64,000 bases of DNA from Bradyrhizobium genosp. L. Lineage in GTDB: Bacteria > Pseudomonadota > Alphaproteobacteria > Rhizobiales > Xanthobacteraceae. Shown piece by piece: positions 1-8,899 of this stretch. The DNA is taken from NCBI RefSeq assembly GCF_015624485.1, contig NZ_CP061378.1, positions 6,200,001 through 6,264,000 on the forward strand, given 5' to 3'. The translations under genes and the position numbers were made by a program. Under the pieces are notes generated by a model. That model saw nothing but the letters and a program-made list of their open reading frames with translations. It searched no databases and was not told where the DNA came from. Numbering within the stretch: the first letter of the stretch is position 1; every line of letters begins with the position of its first letter.

Positions 1-1
1 C

Positions 2-478
2 CGCGTGAGGTTAATCGTGGAAACTTTGAAGGCGGTGCGGGCCAAGGTCAGCGCCACCGTGCCAATCGGCGTCCGGATCTCGCAGGGCAAGGTGAATGAC
101 TATAATCATAAGTGGGCGGGCGCGGAGAGCGATGCCGAAATCATCTTCGGCAGCCTCGGCGATGCCGGCGCGGACTTCATTCATGTAACCGAATTCGAGG
201 CGTGGAGACCGGCGTTCGCCGAGGGCGGGCCGTCATTGATGCGCCTCGCCAAGCGTTATGCTCCGAAAGCAAAGATCCTCGCCAATGGCGGCCTGCACAA
301 TATCGAGCAGGCGGTCGCTGCGCTCGACGACGGTGCCGATATCGTCACGATCGGTAGAGGAGCTCTCGCGAATCCCGACTTGCCCAGACGTCTGTCCGAA
401 CGCAGCGCCTTGAAGGAGTTCGATCCGGCCATCCTGGGTCCTATCGCCGACATCAAGGAAACCGAACTGGCAATGTGA
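2..478 (+). CDS. Old Yellow Enzyme family oxidoreductase, C-terminal part
   Basis: The reading frame is open from the left edge, so only the last roughly 158 residues are present. The visible part is the C-terminal half of an FMN-binding TIM barrel of the NADH:flavin oxidoreductase / Old Yellow Enzyme family. A strand ending in ILANGGL is followed by a helix and then DIVTIGRGALANPDLP, the usual phosphate-binding strand-loop for FMN. Such enzymes reduce activated alkenes with NAD(P)H. The in-frame GTG at position 5 lies inside the domain and is not a credible start. The substrate cannot be read from this fragment. Confidence 0.85.
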   Translation, partial: RVRLIVETLKAVRAKVSATVPIGVRISQGKVNDYNHKWAGAESDAEIIFGSLGDAGADFIHVTEFEAWRPAFAEGGPSLMRLAKRYAPKAKILANGGLHNIEQAVAALDDGADIVTIGRGALANPDLPRRLSERSALKEFDPAILGPIADIKETELAM

Positions 479-560
479 ACGAAGCCTGGTTGCGTCATCT
501 CGCGAGCCACTGAGCCGGCAGTTTTTCCGAAGGTCGCTTCCTTAGCAGCAAGGGACGATC

Positions 561-830
561 ATGCTCGGCTCAATCTCAGATGGTTCGGTGGCGCCTTCGC
601 TCATGCTGGAAGCGTTGAGCTTGCTAGATGGACCGGAGCACCTGAGAGCTGCGGCCCATCTTCGAGATGCGATCAACGAGCTGGCGCCGCAGAAGCAGCA
701 AGAGCGAACTTCAACGCGTGGCGTGCGTCTCAAACGCGCATCCAGGAAGCGGCTCCGCGGGTTCATCGGCTTCATACGATCGCCGACAAGCAAGGCGCCG
801 CTCTGCGGCTCCTCATTACAAGGCAGATGA
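561..830 (+). CDS. Small ORF, possible gene remnant
   Basis: The first about 45 codons read like a real protein, with a helical stretch LLDGPEHLRAAAHLRDAI. The rest becomes Arg/Ser-rich, as expected after loss of frame. From about 710 another frame reads sensibly and runs into the hydrolase frame downstream. No good ribosome site is seen. I do not recognise a family. It fills the gap between the OYE gene and the hydrolase; either a small unknown gene or a decayed one. Confidence 0.25.
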   Translation: MLGSISDGSVAPSLMLEALSLLDGPEHLRAAAHLRDAINELAPQKQQERTSTRGVRLKRASRKRLRGFIGFIRSPTSKAPLCGSSLQGR

Positions 831-871
831 TGATCCACCTCCTGCACAACCCTCTTGAGAAGGAAATCACG

Positions 872-1597
872 ATGACTAGCAAATCAACCCAGCCCACTAT
901 CGTGCTTGTGCACGGGGCCTTCGAAGACGCGTCGATCTGGAATCGGGTGATCCAGCGACTCCATCGCGACAGCTACCCGGTCGTCGCCTTCGCCAACCCG
1001 TTGCTGGGCGTGTCGGTCGACGCCGCCTACCTGCGCAGCGCGATCGACCGAATCCAGGGACCCATCATCCTGGTGGCCCATTCCTACGGCGGTGCCGTCA
1101 TCACGGAGGCCGGCGGGGACGAGAAGGTTAAGAGCCTCGTATACGCGGGCTCAATCTTGCCCGCGGCAGGGGAAGCTCCGGCCCAACTGATCGAACGGTT
1201 TCCCGGCAGCTCATTCCCAACGTCGACCGATGTGATCCCCTACACCCGACCCGACGGAACCAGCGGCAAGTATGTCCTCTACCAGGCCGACAAGTTTCAC
1301 AGTCAGGTCGCAGCCGATGTGCCCGCGAGCGAGGCCGCCATGTTGCTCGCCACCCAACGCCACATGGACTTCGCTTGCTTGACCGAGAAACTGACGTCCG
1401 CTGCATGGACGACTAAGCCTACCTGGCAGATCTTGACCACGCAGGATCTCGCCATTCCTCTGGCCGAACAGAAATTCGAAGCCGATCGCGCCCAGTCCAC
1501 CGTCATCGAGATCAACGCTTCGCACGCGGTCACCGTCTCCAACCCGGACGCCGTGGCCGACGTGATCGAACAGGCCGCCCGCGCAGCCGCGAAGTAA
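872..1597 (+). CDS. Alpha/beta hydrolase
   Basis: A 241-residue alpha/beta-hydrolase fold protein. The oxyanion-hole strand VLVHGAFEDASIW is near the N-terminus and the nucleophile elbow AHSYGGAV is at about residue 80, with Ser as the likely nucleophile. The C-terminal NASHAV supplies the catalytic His. Length and motifs fit the esterase / hydroxynitrile-lyase-like branch common in soil bacteria; the substrate is unknown. ATG at 872 is chosen because GAGAAGGA lies just upstream and the domain begins right after it. An in-frame ATG at 827 would add 15 poor residues. No signal peptide, so cytoplasmic. Confidence 0.85.
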   Translation: MTSKSTQPTIVLVHGAFEDASIWNRVIQRLHRDSYPVVAFANPLLGVSVDAAYLRSAIDRIQGPIILVAHSYGGAVITEAGGDEKVKSLVYAGSILPAAGEAPAQLIERFPGSSFPTSTDVIPYTRPDGTSGKYVLYQADKFHSQVAADVPASEAAMLLATQRHMDFACLTEKLTSAAWTTKPTWQILTTQDLAIPLAEQKFEADRAQSTVIEINASHAVTVSNPDAVADVIEQAARAAAK

Positions 1598-1686
1598 CGG
1601 CGGTCTGTGGCGGCTCCCACGGCGCAGCGGCCGCGACGATGGCACAGCCTCGTCGGTGGGCCGTTTGCTGGTGAGTTGTTTTCGAC

Positions 1687-1722
1687 GGGCCGCCCCGCTA
1701 ATCGGCGAGGCGGCCCTTGTAT
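1687..1722 (+). terminator. Rho-independent-like terminator after the hydrolase gene
   Basis: An 8-bp GC stem (GGGCCGCC / GGCGGCCC) with a 14-base loop is followed by a T-rich run (TTGTATTT). It lies about 90 bp after the hydrolase stop. Confidence 0.6.
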
Positions 1723-1781
1723 TTCTGCAGTCCGGATGTCGACGTCCAGCGCAAAGGTCCGCATCGGAGAAAACTAGCGTA

Positions 1782-1828
1782 TGGCGGAGAGAGTGGGAGT
1801 CGAACCCACGGTACACGATCGTGATGCT
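1782..1828 (-). tRNA. tRNA-Ser 3' fragment (relic, not functional)
   Basis: Read on the minus strand, this has the T arm GGGTTCGACTCCCAC and a 3' end CTCTCCGCCA, as in alphaproteobacterial tRNA-Ser. The anticodon and D arms are not recognisable upstream. A lone 3' half with CCA is the usual product of tyrosine-recombinase integration into a tRNA gene. No integrase gene is visible nearby. The translated tail of this fragment gives the familiar spurious peptide WESNPR, so no protein should be called here. Confidence 0.7.
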
Positions 1829-2982
1829 GAATTCCAATAGACAGCCGGCCGCCAGGCTCGGAGCGCGGAAGCACTTGCCGCGACTCAATAGCTCAACGCA
1901 AGAAGCTGTTGCAGAAGGCCGAGCAGTTGGAAAGTTCGACTGCGATCGAAGCCTTGCTGACGATGGCGTCCAGCCGCCCCGCGTGGATAACGCGCGGGCA
2001 CCACTCGACGGCGCCCATGCCTATTGCGTGTAGTCAGAAAGGCTGTAGCTCGGCTAGCACCTCGGGAAATAGACAACGAGGTGTACCGCCCCATTGAGCA
2101 GAGCTTGGTTGTGATTCATGCCGATGCCGAGTTGAATCACAGCCGGAATGCCCTGCTGGCGGAGCGCAAGCATCGCTACCCTACGACGATGGGCAGAACG
2201 GATTGTCCGCTTTACTCGCTCTACTATCCTAATCTACGACGGGCGCGTAATCGGCATGTACCGTCAGATTTGCGCGCTGTATCGAATGGGTGAAGGTACG
2301 GAAACAAAGGAAAAGTCGAACACAAGTCCGGCCGAGCAATGTTCGATCACAAGAAACCTCGCACGAGACCGGATTTGTTCTCTCAATGAAACTAAAAAAA
2401 CCTTGCGGACCAATCTCTTGAAGGTGGTGGGCGCACCAGGGCTCGAACCAGGGACCCGCTGATTAAGAGACACACCGGGGTTGAGAATAATCAACGACTT
2501 ACTGGTCGCACCACCGAGCTTATCCGACCGATAGTGGGCATTCGTCGCACGATCACAGTTATCGCACTGCCTGATAGCCGAAGAGCCTTGACCCAAATGC
2601 GATTGAAACCAAACACTCTGGGCGTGGAGTAAGAAAGAATTCCGCAGGCGGCATGACTTCAAACGGGCCGCTAGAAGAGTGTGGAAGCGTAACTTAGGGA
2701 GACTGCTCTGGACAAGCCGCGCAGACCACCGCCCCCGCAGATGGCTTCAATAGTGCAAACCGGGATCCGCGATATCGTTAGGTAGCCGATGACCGGATTG
2801 CAGCGCTTTCCAAACGCGCCCCTAAGCACCAGCGCCCACCGGCGTTCTTTACCACTCGGACGTCACTCTCTAGGCTGACGCGAGCCCGCAAAGCTATGCA
2901 TTTTCAGGCCATGAGAGTCATTCAAGGTGGAGGACCAAACTCCACGAAATCGGGCCTGCTTCCCGCCAGATGCGTCCGCGCC
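1829..2982. other. Gene-poor stretch holding tRNA relics
   Basis: Apart from the two tRNA fragments no convincing reading frame was found on either strand. Open frames here are short, or derive from the tRNA ends. It is compatible with the scarred remains of one or more excised elements. Confidence 0.5.
2425..2469 (-). tRNA. tRNA-Lys 3' fragment (relic, not functional)
   Basis: The minus strand carries the 3' part of the anticodon arm with CTCTTAATC (anticodon CTT), the variable loop, T arm GGTTCGAGCC and acceptor end GCGCCCACCA. The 5' half is absent: sequence departs from a tRNA immediately before CTCTTAAT. The orientation is the same as the Ser fragment about 640 bp away. It looks like a second integration or excision scar. 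The overlapping peptide GAPGLEPGTR is a classic spurious translation of a tRNA end. Confidence 0.8.
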
Positions 2983-3882
2983 TCATAAGGTGGTGGCGGC
3001 TCCAATAATTGTACTACGCAACCATCGGTGGGCGGGGACATCGTCAAAGCGCCGATGCCAGCTCATCACGTTGTGCAGAACTGGGGCTTCGAATGGCAGC
3101 TCCCTGATCTCGATCGGATAGGCGCGACGGAACTCCATCGCCAGCTTGCGTCCGAGGATGGCGACAAGGTTCGATTGTACCAAAACCGCCCCCGCGGAGA
3201 GATAGGGCACGTCAGAGGCGACAAGGCGGGCGCTCTTCCTTGCTTTGAAGAACGCATCCACAAAGTCCAAATTCTCCCCGCTCGAGCTGATCCCCAGATG
3301 CCCCAATTCGGCAAGCGCCCCCGCCGTCAGCCGTTTTCGTAGCGCCGGATGGCCGCTCCGGAGCACGGCCACGAAGCGATCCTCGATCAGCTGTTGCGAA
3401 GCGAACCGCTCACCATCGATAGCCCGCCCCGACAACGCAAGATCGAGCTCGCCGCGGTCCAATCGATCCGTGAGATTCAGGGTCCCGCTGGGCACGAGTG
3501 ACAGTCGCACGGTCGGTGCTTGCGCGCGCACCGTGGCCAAGATCGGCCCCACCGCGACCACGGCTGCATAATTGTTCACCGCGATCGTGAAGCGCCGGTC
3601 CGCCGTGGAAGGGTCGAATGTGTCACCTTCGACCGCGAGCTGGAGCTCGTTGAGGGCCTTGCGAACGGGAAGCGCAAGCTGCTCGGCTCTCGGAGTCGGA
3701 CTCATTCCCGCGGGGGTGCGGATGAACAGCTTGTCCTTCAGCGCATGGCGCAGCCGGTTGAGTGCGTGACTGACGGCCGGCTGGCTGATGGCGAGGCTCT
3801 CCGCGGCCCGCACCGCGCTGCGCTCGCGCAGCACCGCGTCGAACACCAGGAGCAGATTGAGATCGAGGTTGCGAAGTCTCAT
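2983..3882 (-). CDS. LysR-type transcriptional regulator
   Basis: A 299-residue LysR regulator of normal length. The N-terminal winged helix-turn-helix spans about residues 5-65 (NLDLNLLLVFDAVL, then SQPAVSHALNRLR), followed by a periplasmic-binding-like effector domain to the C-terminus. Its N-terminal resemblance is to the NodD/LinR-like branch. It is divergent from the RND efflux operon, 88 bp away, with a perfect 12-bp palindrome in the gap. It is therefore likely a local, self-controlling activator or repressor of that operon. The inducer is unknown. Confidence 0.92.
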   Translation of the reverse strand: MRLRNLDLNLLLVFDAVLRERSAVRAAESLAISQPAVSHALNRLRHALKDKLFIRTPAGMSPTPRAEQLALPVRKALNELQLAVEGDTFDPSTADRRFTIAVNNYAAVVAVGPILATVRAQAPTVRLSLVPSGTLNLTDRLDRGELDLALSGRAIDGERFASQQLIEDRFVAVLRSGHPALRKRLTAGALAELGHLGISSSGENLDFVDAFFKARKSARLVASDVPYLSAGAVLVQSNLVAILGRKLAMEFRRAYPIEIRELPFEAPVLHNVMSWHRRFDDVPAHRWLRSTIIGAATTL

Positions 3883-3929
3883 GGCATTCTCGGGCTTCGA
3901 TGCACAATGTGAATTGGAACATTATCTCA

Positions 3930-3941
3930 ATTCATTTGAAT
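3930..3941. promoter_or_regulatory. Palindrome, candidate LysR operator
   Basis: ATTCATTTGAAT is a perfect 12-bp palindrome in the 88-bp gap between the LysR gene and the divergent efflux operon. This is where LysR proteins normally bind. The surrounding bases are much more AT-rich than the window. Binding by this regulator is inference from position. Confidence 0.45.
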
Positions 3942-3970
3942 AATAGTCCCACTGCGGCCAGCTTCAAGTC

Positions 3971-4576
3971 ATGTCAACACGCTCGCCATACGGGATCGCC
4001 GCCCGACCATCGCGCATCGCCGCGAAGGTCACCGTCGCAGTCATTGCCGGGCCGGACGCCCCGCTGATTGCGACGCCTGCGGAGCTGCGCCGCTGGCGCC
4101 GTCTGACGCCGCTCGCTTTGTGGTCGCCCGTTTCCGTCCGCAGTGACCCTTCTGATGAGAATTTGCCCGATGAGATCCTGCGCGGCGTTGCCGCTGAGCT
4201 GGCGCGGCAAGACATCGAGGCGGACCGGCTGATCCTGCTTGCAGAGGGTCAGGCGGCCCGTGCCGCCCTCGAGCTTGTGCTGCGGGGAGACATCGGCTGT
4301 GCCGGCCTGCTTGCGATCGCAGTTCCCTGCGCGGCGCCGTCGTTTCGTATCGTCCCCACCACCGCGGCGATCCGGCTTGTCGTGCGGCGTGAGGATCGCG
4401 GGGGCACGCAGCTCGATCTCATTGCCGCGCTGCGCGCTGCCGATATCGACGCACGGATCATCGGGTTCGATTCGACCGCGGCGAACGACGCGCGGACCGC
4501 GGGGAACGCAGCCGAAACCTTCGTCCTGGAGCTGGTCGCAAATGCCAGCCGCCAACACCGTCATCATGGAGCGTGA
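3971..4576 (+). CDS. Hydrolase-like protein heading the efflux operon
   Basis: A 201-residue protein I cannot name with certainty. The order of elements resembles the phospholipase/carboxylesterase branch of the alpha/beta hydrolases: a strand VTVAVIAGPDAP, a mid-protein strand-turn-helix RLILLAEGQAARAALELVL, then LLAIAVPC and a late aspartate. At the nucleophile elbow the expected GxSxG reads AEGQA, so the serine is missing, and no clear catalytic His is seen. If real it would be a non-enzymatic or altered member. It ends 4 bp before the adaptor gene's likely start, so it is co-transcribed with the pump. No signal peptide. Confidence 0.6.
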   Translation: MSTRSPYGIAARPSRIAAKVTVAVIAGPDAPLIATPAELRRWRRLTPLALWSPVSVRSDPSDENLPDEILRGVAAELARQDIEADRLILLAEGQAARAALELVLRGDIGCAGLLAIAVPCAAPSFRIVPTTAAIRLVVRREDRGGTQLDLIAALRAADIDARIIGFDSTAANDARTAGNAAETFVLELVANASRQHRHHGA

Positions 4577-4580
4577 AGCG

Positions 4581-5783
4581 ATGCCGTCCAGAAAGACTCT
4601 TCTCCTCGCCAGCGCGGTTCTCCTGATCGGAGCCGGGACCGGCGCGTATGTCCTGCACGTCCCCGCGCCGAGCCATGCGGCTGAGCCCAAGGCTACACCC
4701 AAGGCCCTATCCACGGCCGTGCCACTCGTTCCGGTGACGGCGGCGCATGCGCACAAGAGCGACGTGCCCATCGTGCTCGAAGGGCTCGGCACCGTGACGC
4801 CCATCAACACCGCGACCATCCGCACCCAGGTCCAGGGGACGCTCGACAGCGTCGATTTTGTGGAGGGCCAGGACGTGAAACGCGGCGACATGCTGGCCAA
4901 GATCGATCCGCGCGTGTTCGAGGCGCAGGTCGACCAGGCGGAGGCCGCCCTTGCCCGTGATCAGGCGAGCCTGAAGAACGCGCAAATCAACCTTGCGCGG
5001 ACACAGCCGCTTGCCGCGCGCGGATTTGCCACCCAGCAGCTGCTCGATACGCAAGATTCCCAGGTGGCGCAGGGCCAGGGCACGGTCGCGCTGGACAAGG
5101 CCGCGCTAGAGGCTGCGCAAACCCAGTTGAGCTACGCCACGATCAGCGCGCCCTTCGCCGGGATCACCGGCATCCGCCGCATCGATCCCGGCAATATCGT
5201 GCACCCAACTGACACGACCGGGCTCGTAACTCTCACGCAACTACAGCCGATCTCGATCATCTTCACCCTGCCCTCGACCGACATTCCCGACGTACAGAAA
5301 GCGATCACATCCGGCGAGGCGTCCGTCGATGCCTATGACGCGGCCAACACGCACAAGCTGGACCATGGCAGCCTGATGCTGATCGACAATCAGGTGGATG
5401 CGTCCACCGGCACGGTGCGGCTGAAGGCGTCCTTTCCGAACGAACAGAAGAACCTCTGGCCGGGATCGTTCGTCAACATCCATCTCACCGTCGCGATCCG
5501 CCATGACGCCGTCACCGTGCCACTGACGGCTGTGCAGCAGGGACCGGGCGACAACTTCGTCTATGTTGTCGATACCAACCATGTCGTGAGCGCGCGCGAG
5601 ATCAAGGCCGGCCAGTCGCGCGACGGCAAGGTGCTGATCGACCAGGGCCTGTCCGGGGACGAAACCGTTGTCACCGCCGGTCAGTACCGGCTGAAGCCCG
5701 GGACATCGGTCGAGGTCGTACCTGACAGTCGCAAGGACTCGGTTCAGAACGCCACCACCGCAAGCGCAGGTATGCTGCCATGA
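4581..5783 (+). CDS. RND efflux periplasmic adaptor (membrane fusion protein)
   Basis: A 400-residue HlyD/AcrA-type adaptor linking the inner-membrane pump to an outer-membrane channel. An N-terminal signal/anchor runs through LLLASAVLLIGAGTGAYVL. A biotinyl-lipoyl half (GTLDSVDFVEGQDVKRGDML), an alpha-hairpin and the second lipoyl half (ISAPFAGITG) follow, then the beta-barrel and membrane-proximal domains. The start at 4581 has GGAG 9 bases upstream; ATG at 4566 is an alternative that would overlap the previous gene. The stop overlaps the pump start by 4 bp (ATGA), indicating translational coupling. Confidence 0.93.
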   Translation: MPSRKTLLLASAVLLIGAGTGAYVLHVPAPSHAAEPKATPKALSTAVPLVPVTAAHAHKSDVPIVLEGLGTVTPINTATIRTQVQGTLDSVDFVEGQDVKRGDMLAKIDPRVFEAQVDQAEAALARDQASLKNAQINLARTQPLAARGFATQQLLDTQDSQVAQGQGTVALDKAALEAAQTQLSYATISAPFAGITGIRRIDPGNIVHPTDTTGLVTLTQLQPISIIFTLPSTDIPDVQKAITSGEASVDAYDAANTHKLDHGSLMLIDNQVDASTGTVRLKASFPNEQKNLWPGSFVNIHLTVAIRHDAVTVPLTAVQQGPGDNFVYVVDTNHVVSAREIKAGQSRDGKVLIDQGLSGDETVVTAGQYRLKPGTSVEVVPDSRKDSVQNATTASAGMLP

Positions 5784-8700
5784 GCATCTCCCAAGGCTTC
5801 ATTCGCAAACCCGTCGCCACAGTCTTCTTCGCGATCGGCATCACGCTGATCGGCTTGGTTGCCTTCTCCCGGTTGCCCATTTCGGCCCTTCCGACGGTCG
5901 ACACGCCAACGATCCAGGTCACCGCGCAACTGCCAGGCGCCGATCCTCAGACCATGGGCTCGTCGGTCGCCACGCCGTTGGAGCGCCAGTTCGGTCAGAT
6001 CGCCGGCCTCACCGCCATGACCTCGTCGAGCGGCTTCGGCAACACCGAGATCACCCTGCAATTCGCGCTGAACCGCAGCACTGATGCGGCTGCGCAGGAC
6101 GTGCAGGCCGCCATCAATGCGGCGGCGGGGCAATTGCCGAAAACCATGCCGTCGCCACCGATCTTCCGCAAGGTCAATCCGGCCGACGTGCCGGTGCTCC
6201 TGATCGCGCTGACGTCGGACACCGAACCGCTCACCAAGGTCGATGACTATGCCGACAGCATCCTGGCGCAAAAGCTGTCGCAGGTGCCGGGCGTGTCGTT
6301 GGTCACAATCGGCGGCATGCAAAAACCCTCGATCCGTGTCCAGGTCAATCCGGCGAAGCTTGCCGCGGCCGGCATCGACCTCGAGCAATTGCGCGCGACA
6401 CTCGGCAACGTCACCGTCAACCAGCCCAAGGGCGTCCTCTACGGCGATGAACAGGCCTACACGCTCGCGACCAATGACCAGGTGCTGACGGCCAAGGGCT
6501 ATGAGAATCTGATCATCGCCTATCGGAACGGCGCACCGGTACGGCTGCGCGACATCGGCCAAGCCGAAGTCGCGGCGGAGGACGTGACGCTGCACGGATG
6601 GTACAACGACAAGCCGGCGGTGGTCCTCGCCATTCAGCGTCAGCCGGGCGCCAACGTGATCGGTACGGTGGATGGCATCAAGAAGCTGCTGCCGCAACTG
6701 GTTGCGGGCCTGCCCTCGGACATCAAGGTCACGATCGCATCAGACCGCACGCAGACGATCCGCTCCAGTGTTGCCGACGTGCAGTTCACGCTGCTCCTGA
6801 CCATAGCACTCGTGGTCGGCGTCATCTTCCTGTTCCTCCGCAATTTCTGGGCGACCATCATTCCCGCGATTTCGGTGCCGATCTCGCTGATCGGCACGTT
6901 CGGCGTGATGTATCTCCTGAACTATAGCCTCGATAATCTGTCGTTGATGGGTCTTTCGATCGCGGTCGGCTTCGTCGTCGACGATGCGATCGTCATGATC
7001 GAGAACGTCTCGCGACACATCGAGGAGGGACTGTCGCCGCTGGAGGCCGCGCTGAAGGGTGCCGGCGAAATCGGGTTCACGATCATCTCGATTTCAGTGT
7101 CGCTGGTTGCGGTGTTCATTCCGCTGCTCCTGATGGGCGGCGTGATCGGACGTATGTTCCAGGAGTTCGCGGTCACCGTCTGCGTTGCGATCGCCGTCTC
7201 CGTTGTCGTGTCGGTGACGTTGACACCGACGATGTGCGCTTACCTGCTTTCCAGCCACGGCGCGGGTACGGGCGTGGCATCGCGGACGCTGGAGCGCGGT
7301 TTCGTGGCGATCCAGCACGGCTATGAGGCTCTTCTGTCCGTTGCGTTGCGCTTCAAGCTCGCGACGGTGACGGTCATGCTTGCGAGCGTGGTGGCGACGG
7401 GCGTGCTGTTCGCCGGCATCCCGAAAGGATTCTTTCCCCAGCAGGACACCGGCATGATCACCGGCATCACGGAAGCCTCGGCCGACGTCTCACCGACAGA
7501 GATGGCCGAGCTGCAACGGGGCGTGATCGACGTGATCGCAAAGGACCCTTCGGTCGCCAACGCCACCGGTTATATCGGCCCGGGCGGCCCTACCGTGACC
7601 GAGAATAACGGCCGCCTGTTCGTGTTGCTGAAACCGCGGAACGAGCGCCAGTTCAGCGCCGACGAGGTAATCCGGCAGCTCGATGCCAAGCTCGCCAAGC
7701 TGCAGGGGATCGCCGTGTTCATGCAGGCGACGCAGGACATCAATCTTGCCAGCCGCCTGTCCAAGACCCAGTACCAGTTCACGCTCACGGATGTAAACCA
7801 GGACGAGCTGAACACCTGGGCCAGCAATTTGTTCGATAAACTGAAAAAGCGGCCGGAGCTCGCCGACGTCGCCAGCGACCAGGCCAATGCTGCGCGTCAG
7901 CTCAAGCTCAAGATCGACCGCGATGCCGCCTCCCGCCTAGGCATCGATCCGGCGGCGGTGGACAATACGCTGTACGATGCGTTCGGCCAACGTCACGTCG
8001 CCCAGCTCTTCACCACGTTGAACACCTACTACGTGATCCTCGAGGTCGATCCGTCGTTTCAGTCCGGCCCCTACGCGTTGAACCGCATCTACGTCCGCTC
8101 GTCGAACGGATCGGTGGTACCGCTCAGTCAGTTCACGACCATCGAATATGGCTCGGCGGCGCTGGCGGTAAACCATCAGAACCAGTTTCCGTCGGTCACG
8201 CTAAGCTTCAATCTGTCGCCCGGAACGGCTGTTGGCACGGCGGTCGCCGCCGTACAGCAGGAGGCGGCCGCGCTGCATATGCCGTCGACCGTTGCGACGA
8301 GCTTCCAGGGCAACGCCCAGGCTTTCCAGTCTGCGCTCGCCTCCACGCCCGTCTTGATTCTGGCCGCGATTGTCGCGGTCTATCTGATCCTCGGCATGCT
8401 CTATGAAAGCACGATCCATCCGGTCACGATTCTGTCGACGCTGCCGTCCGCCGGGCTCGGTGCGCTCATGGCGCTCTGGACTTTCGGCTTCGGGCTCGAC
8501 GTCATCGGGTTGATCGGGATCATCCTCCTGATCGGCCTCGTGCAGAAGAACGGCATCATGCTGATCGATTTCGCGCTCGAGGCCGAGCGCCACAGGGGAA
8601 TTTCGGCCGAACAGTCCGCGCTGGAGGCCTGCAAGGTCAGGTTCCGTCCGATCCTGATGACGACCATGTGCGCGATGCTCGGCGGCGTTCCGCTGATGAT

Positions 8701-8899
8701 CGGCACGGGGACCGGATCGGAATTAAGGCAACCGCTCGGCTTCGCGATCGTCGGCGGCCTGATCGTCTCGCAGCTATTGACGCTGTTCACAACGCCGGTG
8801 GTCTATATCTATCTCCAGAACGTCAGCGACTGGTTCGCACGTAAGCGCAAGACGCATCGCGCTCCCCTTCCCGCCGTCAAACCGGAGCTCGCAGGATGA
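5780..8899 (+). CDS. RND multidrug efflux pump, HAE1 family (MdtB/MdtC-like)
   Basis: A 1039-residue inner-membrane proton/drug antiporter, full length for the family. It starts with the typical MSISQGFIRKPVATVFFAIG helix. Two large periplasmic loops flank 12 expected membrane helices. The fourth helix carries GFVVDDAIVMIENV near residue 400, whose two aspartates are the proton-relay pair. The wording of the first porter domain (FGQIAGLTAMTSSS) is closest to MdtB/MdtC/MuxB-type pumps. No outer-membrane TolC-like gene follows, so the channel must be encoded elsewhere. It sits between the adaptor and a small membrane protein, overlapping both by 4 bp. Confidence 0.96.
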   Translation: MSISQGFIRKPVATVFFAIGITLIGLVAFSRLPISALPTVDTPTIQVTAQLPGADPQTMGSSVATPLERQFGQIAGLTAMTSSSGFGNTEITLQFALNRSTDAAAQDVQAAINAAAGQLPKTMPSPPIFRKVNPADVPVLLIALTSDTEPLTKVDDYADSILAQKLSQVPGVSLVTIGGMQKPSIRVQVNPAKLAAAGIDLEQLRATLGNVTVNQPKGVLYGDEQAYTLATNDQVLTAKGYENLIIAYRNGAPVRLRDIGQAEVAAEDVTLHGWYNDKPAVVLAIQRQPGANVIGTVDGIKKLLPQLVAGLPSDIKVTIASDRTQTIRSSVADVQFTLLLTIALVVGVIFLFLRNFWATIIPAISVPISLIGTFGVMYLLNYSLDNLSLMGLSIAVGFVVDDAIVMIENVSRHIEEGLSPLEAALKGAGEIGFTIISISVSLVAVFIPLLLMGGVIGRMFQEFAVTVCVAIAVSVVVSVTLTPTMCAYLLSSHGAGTGVASRTLERGFVAIQHGYEALLSVALRFKLATVTVMLASVVATGVLFAGIPKGFFPQQDTGMITGITEASADVSPTEMAELQRGVIDVIAKDPSVANATGYIGPGGPTVTENNGRLFVLLKPRNERQFSADEVIRQLDAKLAKLQGIAVFMQATQDINLASRLSKTQYQFTLTDVNQDELNTWASNLFDKLKKRPELADVASDQANAARQLKLKIDRDAASRLGIDPAAVDNTLYDAFGQRHVAQLFTTLNTYYVILEVDPSFQSGPYALNRIYVRSSNGSVVPLSQFTTIEYGSAALAVNHQNQFPSVTLSFNLSPGTAVGTAVAAVQQEAAALHMPSTVATSFQGNAQAFQSALASTPVLILAAIVAVYLILGMLYESTIHPVTILSTLPSAGLGALMALWTFGFGLDVIGLIGIILLIGLVQKNGIMLIDFALEAERHRGISAEQSALEACKVRFRPILMTTMCAMLGGVPLMIGTGTGSELRQPLGFAIVGGLIVSQLLTLFTTPVVYIYLQNVSDWFARKRKTHRAPLPAVKPELAG

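Noticed and set aside
1656..2662. Open frames giving peptides such as WESNPR and GAPGLEPGTR
   Set aside because: These are translations across tRNA 3' ends, a well-known source of false proteins; no other coding evidence.
5744..6697. Long antisense frames over the RND and kinase genes (several of 250-590 codons)
   Set aside because: Typical high-GC shadow frames with Arg/His-rich composition and no motifs, opposite clearly coding sequence.
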